Source: Streptomyces griseochromogenes (GTDB lineage: Bacteria > Actinomycetota > Actinomycetes > Streptomycetales > Streptomycetaceae). Taken from it: a stretch of DNA of 64,000 nt. The translations under genes and the position numbers were made by a program. The stretch lies in contig NZ_CP016279.1 in the NCBI RefSeq assembly GCF_001542625.1, positions 2,046,001 to 2,110,000 on the forward strand, given 5' to 3'. The notes beneath the pieces were generated by a model. That model did no database searches and was not told where the DNA came from. It saw nothing but the letters and a program-made list of their open reading frames with translations. Within the stretch, counting starts at the first letter, position 1. Each line of letters opens with the position of its first letter. Shown in pieces: positions 17,048 through 26,448 of this stretch.

Positions 17048-19459
17048 ATGGACTCGGACGGCACGCAGGACACACGCGGCACGCGGCGGCACGGCGTGCC
17101 GCGGCCCTCCGCGCCGCCGAGCGGTACGGGTCGTGAGGCCGCCCCCGCGCCGTCGGGACCCGCCGCGTATCCACCGGCCCCGGCTCTTCCGCCGCGCCCC
17201 GCCCACCAGCCCGGCAGCGGGCAGCCGGGCGCGCACACCGGCGGCCTGCTGGCCTGGCTGGTCACCCCGCGCGCCGACGCCGAGCCGGGGCTGTGGCGCT
17301 ACGGACACCGTCCCCGTCCCCAGGACGCGCCCGACCGGGTGTCCGACCGGGCCTTGCTGGCCGGGGCGGTCGGCGCGCTGCTCGCCGCACTCCTCGTGTG
17401 GTCGCTGTGGGACAACAACCTGGTCCCCCACAAGAACATCCTGCTGGAACTGGTGACACCGTCCGACTGGTGGGGGCTGGAGCAGCCCCGCGCGGCGCTC
17501 ACCGCACGGGCCGTCTACGACAGCCTCTTCGCCACCCTCGTCCTCTACTACTTCGGGCGCGTGGGCAACTGGAGGGAAGTGGCCCAGCGTTATGTGATCT
17601 CCCGTCCGCAGCCCTCCCGCGCGCTGCGCGCCGCCGTCCTCGGGGCACTGGTCGTCTGGCTGGTCGTCTGGCGCGAACTGCTGCCCTACGAGCGGCTCGC
17701 CGTCAGCCTGACCCCGTCCGACTGGCTCTTCGGGCCCACCGACGTGAGCACCGTGCACCGGCTGCGCGTGTTCAACACGCTGCTCACCCTGCTGGGCCTG
17801 TGGCCGTTCGCGGTCGCGGGCGGCTGGCGGGGGCTGCTGCGCGGAACGCGCCGCCCCGAACCGGGGGCCGAATCCTCCAAGGAAGCCGTCGCCGAGACCC
17901 CGGCCGACTGGCCCGAGCTGCGTGCCCTCGGGCAGGACGCGGCGGCCGAGCGGCTGGCCGAGGAGGTCCGCACCGGCCGGATGAACGACGTGGACTGCGC
18001 ACGCATCCGCCGCGCCTGGACCTCCGTGGTGGCCAGCCCCTCACGCCTGGACGCGTTCACTGCGGCCGTGCTCCGGGAGGGCGCCCACGCCTGTGCGCAC
18101 CCGTCGGGGGAGCGGGATCTGCCCGCCCGCACGGCGGTCCACGACCTGCTGACCTCCCAGGTGCGCCTCGGCCGGTACGCGGCCACCGAACGCACACCGC
18201 CGGCCCGCCGGGACGCGGGCGCCGCCGTCGACCCCGGAACGCTGGGCACCTCCCTGCTGGCCGTCGGCCCCTCCGGCTCGGGCAAGACCGAGCGCCTGGT
18301 GCGGCCCGTCGCCGAGTCCCTCGCGCTCCAGGCGCTGGCCGGGCAGGCGGCGCTCGTCGTGGTGGCCGCCGCCGGAACCCCGCTGGGGGCCGACCAGGGC
18401 TACGACATCGTGGTGCGGCCGGGAGACCAGTCGTCGGAGTACGACCTCGACCTGTACGGAGGAGCCGAGGACCCGGACGAGGCGGCCGCGCTGCTCGCGG
18501 ACGCCCTGGTGGGAGACCTGGGCGAGGTCGATCTGCGCAGGGCGGGGACCGTACTGGCCCAGCTGCTGGGCCCCTTCAGGACCGCCCACGGCCGGTTCCC
18601 GTCCGTCAGCGAGCTGCGGGAGCTGCTGGACGGGGCGCCCACGGCGCTGGACGGGCTGAGGGCGATGCTCGACCCCGAGACGCACCCGGCCCTGCACCGG
18701 GAACTCGACGCACGCGCGCGGCAGGCGGGCCTGCCCGGGGATCCGGGGATCGTGCTCGCCGACCGGATCGCCTGCCTGGACCGCCCGGCCTTCGCGGGCT
18801 TCTTCGACACCTCCCCGGACGCCCGGCCCTTCACCCTGCGCTCCCTCGACCACCCGCTGCGGGTCAGGGTCGACCTGCCGGAGCGGGCCCACCCGGAGGC
18901 CGCCCAGCTCCTGACCCGGCTGCTGCTGGTCCAGTTCACGGCGGCGATGACCGCCCGCCAGGACCGTTCGCTGTTCGCCTGCCTCGTCGTGGACGACGCC
19001 ACGCACGCGATCACCGCCGAGTCCGTACGCTCCCTGCGGCGGCTGCGGCAGAGCAACGCCGGCGTCGTGCTGAACCTGCGGGCCCTGGGCGACGTACCGG
19101 AGCAACTGCGTCAGCCGCTGCTCGCCGCGGTCGGCTGCCATGTCGCCTTCGCGGGCGTCACCACGTGGGAGGGCGCCCTGTTCGCCCAGGTGTGGGGCAC
19201 CGAGTGGGTGGAGACCACCGAGGTCGCCAAGCACACGGTGTTCGCGGACCAGCCGCTGACCCGGATGATCCACGCCGTGCGGAAACTGGGCACGGGCAAG
19301 CCGGTCACCACGGACGCCGTGACGGTGCGCAAGGTCGAGCGCGAACGCTGGTCGGCATCCCAGCTGGCGCACGAGGTGCCGCCGGGACACGCGGTGCTGT
19401 CGCTGACGACCGTGCGCGGGGAGCACGCTCCGCCGCTGCTGGTGGATCTGCGGGGCTGA
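17048..19459 (+). CDS. VirD4/TraD-like membrane-bound P-loop ATPase
   Basis: A protein of 803 residues with a Pro-rich cytoplasmic start, four hydrophobic helices in the first about 260 residues (roughly 102-125, 154-168, 192-210, 238-262), and a large ATPase domain. Walker A GPSGSGKTE is at about 407 and a Walker B-like LVVDDATHA at about 645, followed by an arginine-rich QSNAGVVLNLRALGDVP stretch like the conjugative coupling proteins. That layout fits the VirD4/TraG/FtsK superfamily, which pumps DNA or protein through membranes. No relaxase or type IV channel genes are nearby. I chose ATG 17048 (AAGGGG eight bases upstream) over GTG 17015. The substrate is unknown; type VII-related transport is another possibility. 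Confidence 0.75.
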   Translation: MDSDGTQDTRGTRRHGVPRPSAPPSGTGREAAPAPSGPAAYPPAPALPPRPAHQPGSGQPGAHTGGLLAWLVTPRADAEPGLWRYGHRPRPQDAPDRVSDRALLAGAVGALLAALLVWSLWDNNLVPHKNILLELVTPSDWWGLEQPRAALTARAVYDSLFATLVLYYFGRVGNWREVAQRYVISRPQPSRALRAAVLGALVVWLVVWRELLPYERLAVSLTPSDWLFGPTDVSTVHRLRVFNTLLTLLGLWPFAVAGGWRGLLRGTRRPEPGAESSKEAVAETPADWPELRALGQDAAAERLAEEVRTGRMNDVDCARIRRAWTSVVASPSRLDAFTAAVLREGAHACAHPSGERDLPARTAVHDLLTSQVRLGRYAATERTPPARRDAGAAVDPGTLGTSLLAVGPSGSGKTERLVRPVAESLALQALAGQAALVVVAAAGTPLGADQGYDIVVRPGDQSSEYDLDLYGGAEDPDEAAALLADALVGDLGEVDLRRAGTVLAQLLGPFRTAHGRFPSVSELRELLDGAPTALDGLRAMLDPETHPALHRELDARARQAGLPGDPGIVLADRIACLDRPAFAGFFDTSPDARPFTLRSLDHPLRVRVDLPERAHPEAAQLLTRLLLVQFTAAMTARQDRSLFACLVVDDATHAITAESVRSLRRLRQSNAGVVLNLRALGDVPEQLRQPLLAAVGCHVAFAGVTTWEGALFAQVWGTEWVETTEVAKHTVFADQPLTRMIHAVRKLGTGKPVTTDAVTVRKVERERWSASQLAHEVPPGHAVLSLTTVRGEHAPPLLVDLRG

Positions 19460-19597
19460 GGCCCTGGCCGCAGGGGCGTCCCGGGACCGTACGGTCAGGC
19501 GGAATCGACATAGGCTGTTCATACGTGGCGGCCAATTGATCGCAGTGATCACCGGATCTCCGCGACCCGCTGTTCCGGTTCTCTCCCTGAAGGCCTC

Positions 19598-21196
19598 ATG
19601 CCCCCGACCCTCGCCTCGCTCGTCCACCACTCCGCGCTCAAGCTGACCGTGCGCGCCGGCGAGGACCATCTCGACGTGCCCGTCCGCTGGGCACATGTGA
19701 GCGAGCTGGCCGATCCCGTGCCCTACATGGAGGGCGGCGAGCTGCTGCTGATCACCGCGCTCAAGCTGGACGCGGAGGATCCCGAGGCGATGCGGCGGTA
19801 TGTGAAGCGGCTGGTCGGCGCGGGTGTCGTAGGGCTGGGCTTCGCGGTCGGCGTGAACTACGAGGAGATCCCCGACGCCCTCGTGGACGCCGCCGAGGAG
19901 GAGGGGCTGCCGCTGCTGGAGGTGCCGCGCCGCACCCCCTTCCTCGCCATAAGCAAGGCCGTGTCCGCGGCGATCGCGGCCGACCAGTACCGGGCCGTCA
20001 CGGCGGGCTTCGCCGCCCAGCGCGAGCTGACCAAGCAGGCCCTCAGCGCCGGACCCGAGGGCCTGCTGGCCGCGCTCGCCGCGCAGGTCGACGGATGGGC
20101 GGCACTGTACGACGCCTCGGGCGCCGTGGTCGCCGCCGCGCCCGAGTGGGCCGGGCGCCGGGCCGCCCGGCTCACCGCCGAGGTCGAACGGCTCCGGGAG
20201 CGGCCCGCACCGGCCTCCGCGGTGGTCGGCGGGCCCGACAACCCCGACGGCCAGGACCGGGTGGAGCTGCACTCCCTGGGGACGGGCCGGCGCCCGCGCG
20301 CCGCCCTCGCCGTCGGCACGGCCGCCGCCCTCGGCACCGCCGAGCGCTACGCCGTCCACTCCGCGATCGCCCTGCTCACCCTCACCACCGAACGCTCCCG
20401 CTCCCTGCACGAGGCCGAGCAGCGCGTCGGCGCCGCGGTGCTGCGCATGCTGCTGGCCGGCGAGCCGGACCACGCCCGGGCCGTCGCCGGGAGCCTGTAC
20501 GGGGGGCTGCTCGACGCGCCGTTCCGGATCATCGTCGCGGAGTCGGCGCCCGGCTCGGCCGCGCGGGCGGACGGCGACGCGCTGGGCGGCATCGCCGAGG
20601 CCGCCGAGTCGGCGGCGGCGCGTGCCGGGGAGGCCGTGCTGGTCGTACCCGAGGGGGAGCGGCTGGTGGTGCTGGCCGCGGACGGGGGCGCGGCGGTGGC
20701 CGCGTGTGCCGCGTACGCGGCGACGCTGGAGGCCGGGCGGGCCGTACCCGAGCAGACGGCGGGCGACGAGGCCGAACTGGTCGTCGGTCTGTCGGCGCCG
20801 GCCGGACCGATCGCCGCGGCCGCGGCCTACAAGCAGGCCGAGCAGGCGCTGTCGGTGGCCCGGCGGCGGGGGCGGGTGCTGGTGGAGCACGAGCAGCTGG
20901 CGGCGGGGTCCGTGCTGCCGCTGCTGGCCGACGACGCGGTGAAGGCGTTCGCCGACGGGCTGCTGCGGGCGCTGCACGAGCACGACGCGACGGGGCGCGG
21001 CGATCTGGTCGCCTCCCTGCGGGCGTGGCTCTCCCGCCATGGCCAGTGGGACGCGGCCGCGGCCGATCTCGGGGTGCATCGGCATACGTTGCGGTACCGG
21101 ATGCGCAGGGTGGAGGAGATCCTCGGGCGCTCGCTGGACGATCCCGACGTCCGGATGGAGCTCTGGCTGGCATTGAAGGCCACGTCCCCGGAGTGA
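19598..21196 (+). CDS. PucR-family transcriptional regulator
   Basis: A DNA-binding regulator of 532 residues with the PucR layout: an N-terminal purine catabolism-type sensing domain (LASLVHHSALKLTVRAG onwards, with EGGELLLITAL), a central GGDEF-like domain, and a C-terminal helix-turn-helix (AAADLGVHRHTLRYRMRRVE) followed by a conserved WLALKA end. GAAGG precedes the ATG. Its position between the gabT area and a second aldehyde dehydrogenase makes it the best local candidate for controlling GABA or polyamine catabolism. That is inference from context; PucR proteins elsewhere respond to purines, GABA or proline. Confidence 0.88.
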   Translation: MPPTLASLVHHSALKLTVRAGEDHLDVPVRWAHVSELADPVPYMEGGELLLITALKLDAEDPEAMRRYVKRLVGAGVVGLGFAVGVNYEEIPDALVDAAEEEGLPLLEVPRRTPFLAISKAVSAAIAADQYRAVTAGFAAQRELTKQALSAGPEGLLAALAAQVDGWAALYDASGAVVAAAPEWAGRRAARLTAEVERLRERPAPASAVVGGPDNPDGQDRVELHSLGTGRRPRAALAVGTAAALGTAERYAVHSAIALLTLTTERSRSLHEAEQRVGAAVLRMLLAGEPDHARAVAGSLYGGLLDAPFRIIVAESAPGSAARADGDALGGIAEAAESAAARAGEAVLVVPEGERLVVLAADGGAAVAACAAYAATLEAGRAVPEQTAGDEAELVVGLSAPAGPIAAAAAYKQAEQALSVARRRGRVLVEHEQLAAGSVLPLLADDAVKAFADGLLRALHEHDATGRGDLVASLRAWLSRHGQWDAAAADLGVHRHTLRYRMRRVEEILGRSLDDPDVRMELWLALKATSPE

Positions 21197-21452
21197 CCGT
21201 CCCAGGCGGGCTCCGCCCCCTGGACTCCCGGCCCGTGCCCACCCACCACCCGACTCGGTCGGCCGAGAAGCGCGCCTCAGGCGTCTCGGCCCCGTCCGGC
21301 AAGACTCGCGACCCCAGCCCCCCCACCACGCCAAACCGGAGCGTCACCCACCCCCACCAGTACGACACGGACAAGCGACCGCCGCGCGCCTCCGCCCTAC
21401 CGTGGACCACGAACCGTAAGAACACCCCCAACGCGGAAGGGCCGGGACTCAC

Positions 21453-22898
21453 ATGACTTCCACCTACGCCTTCTGGCTCGCCGGCCGCCAGGTCACCGGC
21501 GAGGACACCTTCGACGTCACCTCCCCGTGGGACGGCCGGCTCGTCGGCAAGGTCAGCGTGCCGACCGACGCCCAGGTCGAGGAGGCCGTGGCCGCCGCGT
21601 ACGCCGTGCGGGACGAGTTCGCCGCCACCCCGGCGCACGTCCGCGCCGCCGCCCTCGACCACGTCAGCAAGCGCCTGGTCGAGCGCACCGAGGAGATCGC
21701 CCAGCTGATCTCCGCCGAGAACGGCAAGCCGATCAAGTGGGCCCGCGGCGAGGTCGGCCGTGCCGTGTCCGTGTTCCGGTTCGCGGCCGAGGAGGCCCGC
21801 CGGTTCAACGGCGGCGAGGCCCAGCGGCTCGACACCGACCTCGGCGGCCAGGGCCGTCTGGCGCTGACCCGCCGCTTCCCGAAGGGCGTCGTCCTCGGCA
21901 TCGCGCCGTTCAACTTCCCGCTGAACCTGTGCGCGCACAAGGTCGCCCCGGCCATCGCCGCCGGCGCCCCCATCATCCTGAAGCCGGCTCCGGCCACCCC
22001 GCTCTCCGGCCTGATCATCGGTGACCTGCTCGCCGAGACCGACCTGCCCGCCGGCTCCTGGTCGATCCTCCCGGTCGCCAACGACCGCATGCCCGCCCTC
22101 GTCCAGGACGAGCGCCTGCCGGTGATCTCCTTCACCGGTTCCGAGAAGGTCGGCTACGCGATCATGGACTCGGTGCCGCGCAAGCACTGCACCCTGGAGC
22201 TGGGCGGCAACGGCGCGGCCGTCGTCCTCGGCGACTTCGCGAGCGACGCGGACCTGGACTGGGCCGCGACCCGCATCGCGACCTTCTCCAACTACCAGGG
22301 CGGCCAGTCCTGCATCTCCGTGCAGCGCGTGATCGCGGACGCCACCGTGTACGACCGGCTCCTGCCGCGCATCGTGGCCGCCGTCGAGGCCCAGGTCACC
22401 GGTGACCCGACCGACGACAAGACCGATGTCGGCCCGCTGGTCAGCGAGGACGCCGCCAAGCGCGTCGAGTCGTGGGTGGACGAGGCGGTCGCCGCCGGCG
22501 CCAAGCTCCTCACCGGCGGCAAGCGTGACGCCGCCTCCTACGCGCCGACCGTCCTCACCGAGGTGCCGGCCGACACGACGATCTCCTGCGAGGAGGTCTT
22601 CGGCCCTGTCCTGACGGTGCAGAAGGTCGACGGCGAGGCCGAGGCGTTCGCCGCCGTCAACGAGTCCAAGTACGGCCTCCAGGCGGGCGTGTTCACCCAC
22701 GATCTCCAGGTCGCCTTCCGCGCCCACCGCGCTCTCGAGGTCGGCGGTGTCGTCATCGGCGACGTCCCGTCCTACCGCGCCGACCAGATGCCGTACGGCG
22801 GCGCCAAGCAGTCCGGTGTGGGCCGCGAGGGCGTGAAGTTCGCGATGGACGACTACACATACGAGCGCGTGCTGGTCCTCACCGGTCTCGCGCTCTGA
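21453..22898 (+). CDS. NAD(P)-dependent aldehyde dehydrogenase
   Basis: An aldehyde dehydrogenase of 481 residues. The catalytic Cys is in YQGGQSCISVQRV, the Glu in LELGGNGAAVVL, the cofactor loop is FTGSEKVG, and EEVFGPVLTV ends the core. The subgroup differs from the enzyme at 4778 (about 480 residues, NFPLNLCAHKVAPA). Placed right after a PucR regulator and close to gabT, succinic semialdehyde is a reasonable substrate, completing GABA to succinate. Methylmalonate- or glyceraldehyde-type substrates are possible alternatives. It ends at a strong terminator. Confidence 0.88.
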   Translation: MTSTYAFWLAGRQVTGEDTFDVTSPWDGRLVGKVSVPTDAQVEEAVAAAYAVRDEFAATPAHVRAAALDHVSKRLVERTEEIAQLISAENGKPIKWARGEVGRAVSVFRFAAEEARRFNGGEAQRLDTDLGGQGRLALTRRFPKGVVLGIAPFNFPLNLCAHKVAPAIAAGAPIILKPAPATPLSGLIIGDLLAETDLPAGSWSILPVANDRMPALVQDERLPVISFTGSEKVGYAIMDSVPRKHCTLELGGNGAAVVLGDFASDADLDWAATRIATFSNYQGGQSCISVQRVIADATVYDRLLPRIVAAVEAQVTGDPTDDKTDVGPLVSEDAAKRVESWVDEAVAAGAKLLTGGKRDAASYAPTVLTEVPADTTISCEEVFGPVLTVQKVDGEAEAFAAVNESKYGLQAGVFTHDLQVAFRAHRALEVGGVVIGDVPSYRADQMPYGGAKQSGVGREGVKFAMDDYTYERVLVLTGLAL

Positions 22899-22920
22899 CC
22901 TGCCACGGACAGGTCGGCCG

Positions 22921-22957
22921 AACGGCCGCAGCCCACTGTGCGGGGGCTGCGGCCGTT
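22921..22957 (+). terminator. intrinsic terminator after the aldehyde dehydrogenase gene
   Basis: A perfect 14-bp stem (22921-22934 with 22944-22957), 9-base loop, followed by TCGTGT. Confidence 0.85.
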
Positions 22958-23124
22958 TCGTGTACCCGGGGAGGCGCCGGTCCGCGCGCGCCCGGCGGTA
23001 CTGCCTGGGTAAAGGATTCGACATCTACAGTTCAATAACCTTGTCCTGTGCATGACTCGCCCGGTGGGATGCGCATGACCACTTCGTCCGACTCAGGACG
23101 TCTCAGGGCCACTCAGGGGAATTC

Positions 23125-24504
23125 ATGCACATAGCCCGTACCGGGCGCGGCGTCGCGGCATCCGCGGCCGCCACCGCCGCCCTCGTCGCCGCCGCGCTGG
23201 CGACCACCTCCCAGGCCGGCGTCACCGCTGCCGCGCCCGCCCCCGTACCGCACACCAAGGCGGTTCCGGCCATCGCCGGCCACAATCTGGCCCACGGCGT
23301 GTCCAGCCCGCTCTCCATCGCGCAGTGCCAGACCAAGTGGCACATCAACTGCTACACCCCGCTCCAGTACCGCAAGGCGTACAACCTCAACCCGCTGTAC
23401 CGCCAGGGCGTCACGGGCAAGGGGCGCACCATCGTGATCGTCGACTCGTTCGGTTCCCCGACCGTCCAGCACGACCTCGACGTCTACAGCAGGCAGTTCG
23501 GCCTGCCCAGCACCAAGGTCAAGGTGGTCAAGTGGGGTCACGTCCCCGCCTTCGACCCCAAGAACTCCGACATGACCGGCTGGGCCGGCGAGACCACGCT
23601 GGACGTCGAGATGGCCCACGCCGTCGCGCCCGGCGCCAAGATCGTCCTGGTGGAGACGGCGGTCTCCGAGACCGAGGGCACCACCGGCCTGCCGGAGATG
23701 ATGTCCGCCGAGAAGTACATGATCGACCACGGTGTCGGCGACGTCATCACCCAGAGCTTCGGCGCCACCGAGAACACCTTCCCCGGTTTCGGCAGGGGCG
23801 ACTTCACCAGCATCAAGAAGCTGCGGTACGCCTTCCAGGCCGCCGACCGCAAGCACGTGACCGTTCTCGCCTCCTCCGGCGACGGCGGCGCCACCGACCT
23901 CATGACGGACGGCAAGACGTACTACAAGAAGCGCGTCAACTCCTGGCCGTCCTCGGACCCGCTGGTCACCTCCATCGGCGGCACCCAGCTGCACCTGAAC
24001 GACAAGGGTGAGCGCGTCAAGCCGGACAGCGTCTACAACGACTACGGCGCGGGCGGCGGCGGCCAGTCCCACGTTTTCTCGCGGCCGTCCTTCCAGAACG
24101 GCGTGAAGAACCTGGTCGGCGCCCGCCGCGGCACCCCGGACATCTCGATGGCCGCCGCGGTCAACGGCGGCGCCTGGGTCTACTCCAGCTACGACCCGAC
24201 CGCCACCGGCTGGGACGTCTCCGGCGGCACCAGTGAGGCGAGCCCGCTCTTCTCGGGCATCGTCGCCCTCGCCGACCAGGTGGCCGGCCACCGCCTGGGC
24301 AACATCAACACGTCGCTGTACGGCCTCCTGGCCCGGCACAGCCGGAACACCGGCATCGTCGACGTCAACGACGGCACGGACAACAGCTACAAGGACGTCA
24401 CCGGCTACAAGGCCGTCAACGGCTACGACATGGCCACCGGCGTGGGCACGGTGGACGCCCTCCGCTTCGTACCGGCCCTCGCGAAGGCCCGCCACCAGGG
24501 CTGA
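23125..24504 (+). CDS. secreted S53 (sedolisin) peptidase
   Basis: An extracellular acid-type serine-carboxyl peptidase of 459 residues. A signal peptide (AAATAALVAAALATT) precedes the protein. The S53 catalytic set is complete: Glu156 and Asp160 in GETTLDVEMA, the oxyanion Asp253 in SSGDGGATD, and the nucleophile Ser370 in GGTSEASP. The C-terminal part with DVNDGTDN and GYDMATGVGT is the family's calcium site. The N-terminal pro-domain seems very short compared with classical sedolisins, as in other Streptomyces members. AGGGG precedes the ATG. Single-gene unit. Confidence 0.92.
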   Translation: MHIARTGRGVAASAAATAALVAAALATTSQAGVTAAAPAPVPHTKAVPAIAGHNLAHGVSSPLSIAQCQTKWHINCYTPLQYRKAYNLNPLYRQGVTGKGRTIVIVDSFGSPTVQHDLDVYSRQFGLPSTKVKVVKWGHVPAFDPKNSDMTGWAGETTLDVEMAHAVAPGAKIVLVETAVSETEGTTGLPEMMSAEKYMIDHGVGDVITQSFGATENTFPGFGRGDFTSIKKLRYAFQAADRKHVTVLASSGDGGATDLMTDGKTYYKKRVNSWPSSDPLVTSIGGTQLHLNDKGERVKPDSVYNDYGAGGGGQSHVFSRPSFQNGVKNLVGARRGTPDISMAAAVNGGAWVYSSYDPTATGWDVSGGTSEASPLFSGIVALADQVAGHRLGNINTSLYGLLARHSRNTGIVDVNDGTDNSYKDVTGYKAVNGYDMATGVGTVDALRFVPALAKARHQG

Positions 24505-24609
24505 CGCTCCGCGGATCGCTCCGCTCCCCAGGACGGCCCGGGTTGCGCACCCGGGCCGTCCGCTCGTCCGGCCCCGTAACCCGCGCCGCCGATATCCGTT
24601 GCGCCCGGC

Positions 24610-24804
24610 ATGGGCGAACTCCTGGATCCCTCGTACGGCGTGCCGGACCTCTCCGAGCCGCGCCTGCCGCTCTTCACCCCGGCGGAGGCACACGAACTGC
24701 TCGACGTCCTGCAGCACTTCGGCACGACCGACCACGACTGGGGAGCCCGGGCCCGGCACTTCGCGGCGGAACTGGCGGTCCGGCTGCCGTCGGTCGACGC
24801 GTAG
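24610..24804 (+). CDS. small conserved hypothetical protein (64 aa)
   Basis: A 64-residue frame (MGELLDPSYGVPDLSEPRLP...) with strong G/C at third positions, a Leu/His-rich amphipathic stretch AHELLDVLQHFGTTDHDW and an acidic end. No ribosome site is obvious before the ATG, but codon use is that of a real gene and the region has no competing frame. Function unknown. Confidence 0.5.
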   Translation: MGELLDPSYGVPDLSEPRLPLFTPAEAHELLDVLQHFGTTDHDWGARARHFAAELAVRLPSVDA

Positions 24805-24937
24805 GGATCCGCCGCCGCAGCGGGACCGCCGGCGCGGGCACGCCCGGCGGTCACAGCGGCACCGTGACCCTCACCGTCCGTCTGACGTGAGAGAGACCGG
24901 GATCGGTGTGAGACTGGGCGGGGAAGGGGTGATCCCC

Positions 24938-26140
24938 GTGTCGGACCCACACGCGTCCGCCGGTTCCGACACCGCCGTCGACGAGAATCGGCTGGAAGAG
25001 CTGATCATCGAGGCGCAGACGGCCCTGCCGGTCGAACTGCCGGCCCTGGCGAACCGGTGCGCTGCGGCCCTCGGCCTGGACACCGCGCTGATCTACCTCG
25101 CCGACCTGCAACAACGACTGCTCATCCCCCTCGACGAAACCTTCGAGCCGCTGCCCGTGGACGGCTCGTCGGCCGGCTGGGCGTACCGCACGGTCTCCCC
25201 GCGGGTGGTCGACGCCGACGACGGCTTGATCGTCTGGATGCCCCTGATCGACTGCGCGGAGCGGCTCGGCGTGCTGGCGGTGCGGACCAGCTCGCTCGAC
25301 GGGGCGCGGATGCGCCGCAGCCGGATACTGGCCCATCTCTTCGCCATGCTGATCACCTCCAAGCGCACCTACAGCGACTGGCTCGCCGCCCGCACCCGCA
25401 CCGCGACCATGACGCTGCCCGCCGAGATGCTGCGGGCCTTCCTGCCGCCGCGCACCGTCGGCAGCGGCAGATGCGTCTCGACCGCGGTCCTGGAACCCGC
25501 GTACGACATCGCCGGCGACGCCTTCGACCACTCGGTGGTCAAGAACGTGCTGAACACCATGATTCTCGACTCCATGGGGCACGACCTGGCCTCCGGCCTG
25601 ACCGCGTCGGTCGCCATGGCCGCGGCGCGCAACGCCCGCCGCGGCGGCGGCAGCGACCTGACCGAAATCGTCCGCTCTGTCGACCAGGCCATCGCCCAGT
25701 GGCTGCCCGACCAGTTCTGCACCGGCGTGCTGTGCCGGCTCGACGCGATGACGGGGGAGCTGCGCTGGGTCAATTGCGGTCACCCGCCGCCGCTGCTGAT
25801 CCGTGCCGAGCGGGTGCTCGACGGGGCGCTGGACAGCACCCCGCAGCCGCCGATCGGTCTGGCCGGGCAACTCGCCGCGCCGGCCCGGCAGGTCCACGAG
25901 ACGACACTGGAACCGGGCGACTGCGTGCTGCTCTACACCGACGGTGTCGTCGAGGCCCGCGACGCGGACGGTGCGGAGTTCGGCCTCGACCGGTTCACCG
26001 ACTTCATCATCCGTTTCTCCGCCGCCGGCCAGCGCCCGGCCGAGGTGCTGCGGCTGCTGATCAACGCCATCGTCGACCACCAGCGCCATCGACTGCGGGA
26101 CGACGCGACGATCCTGCTCTTCGAATGGCACCCGCACTAG
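24938..26140 (+). CDS. SpoIIE-type PP2C protein phosphatase with GAF-like N-terminus
   Basis: A 400-residue soluble protein. The first about 150 residues resemble a GAF sensor fold (LPALANRCAAALGLDTALIYLAD). The rest is a SpoIIE/RsbU-type phosphatase: metal-binding Asp residues in DIAGDAFDH (about 190), MILDSMGHDLASG, YTDGVVEARD (about 333) and the closing DDATILLFEW. Such enzymes dephosphorylate anti-anti-sigma factors in partner-switching pathways. No HATPase or STAS domain is fused, and no partner gene is adjacent. I start at GTG 24938, eight bases after AAGGGG; an upstream GTG lacks a ribosome site. Confidence 0.86.
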   Translation: MSDPHASAGSDTAVDENRLEELIIEAQTALPVELPALANRCAAALGLDTALIYLADLQQRLLIPLDETFEPLPVDGSSAGWAYRTVSPRVVDADDGLIVWMPLIDCAERLGVLAVRTSSLDGARMRRSRILAHLFAMLITSKRTYSDWLAARTRTATMTLPAEMLRAFLPPRTVGSGRCVSTAVLEPAYDIAGDAFDHSVVKNVLNTMILDSMGHDLASGLTASVAMAAARNARRGGGSDLTEIVRSVDQAIAQWLPDQFCTGVLCRLDAMTGELRWVNCGHPPPLLIRAERVLDGALDSTPQPPIGLAGQLAAPARQVHETTLEPGDCVLLYTDGVVEARDADGAEFGLDRFTDFIIRFSAAGQRPAEVLRLLINAIVDHQRHRLRDDATILLFEWHPH

Positions 26141-26150
26141 TGCTAGCTCA

Positions 26151-26165
26151 TGGGAATCATTTTCA
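26151..26165. promoter_or_regulatory. Zur-box-like palindrome
   Basis: TGGGAATCATTTTCA; its reverse complement matches TGAAAATGATTTTCA, the Zur box of Streptomyces as I know it, at 13 of 15 positions. TAGCCT four bases downstream could be a -10. No intact gene starts within the next 280 bases. Confidence 0.45.
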
Positions 26166-26204
26166 TGTAGCCTGGGTCGCGGCGCAGGCCTGCCGCCCTT
26201 CGAA

Positions 26205-26240
26205 GAGGCCCGGCACCGCTGCCTTCCGGTGCCGGGCCTC
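26205..26240 (+). terminator. intrinsic terminator after the phosphatase gene
   Basis: A perfect 14-bp stem (26205-26218 with 26227-26240) and 8-base loop, followed by a pyrimidine-rich stretch. Confidence 0.8.
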
Positions 26241-26448
26241 CTCCCTGCGCCGGGCTTCCCCGGAGGCAGAGGCAGGGTGGCGCCGGCCCGCTCGACACCA
26301 AGTCCTACTCCGTCGACATCGACTGAGTATCCGCTGAACGGACGCGCGAGGGGTGGTGGGGTCGCCCCGTTTCGGGTACCAACGATCCAGTAGCACCGAT
26401 CGGTAACGAGCGGTCCCCCATCATCCTCTTCGCGGCGAGGTGAGCCTC

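Noticed and set aside
18041..21334. A 1097-codon open frame on the minus strand
   Set aside because: It is antisense to the ATPase and PucR genes, crosses their intergenic region, and its product is Gly/Arg/Gln-rich without any domain. Long shadow frames are normal at this GC content.
26222..26326. Short frame ending LDTKSYSVDID as a gene
   Set aside because: No start codon after the TAG at 26168 and it spans a terminator hairpin. Kept only as possible debris in the findings.
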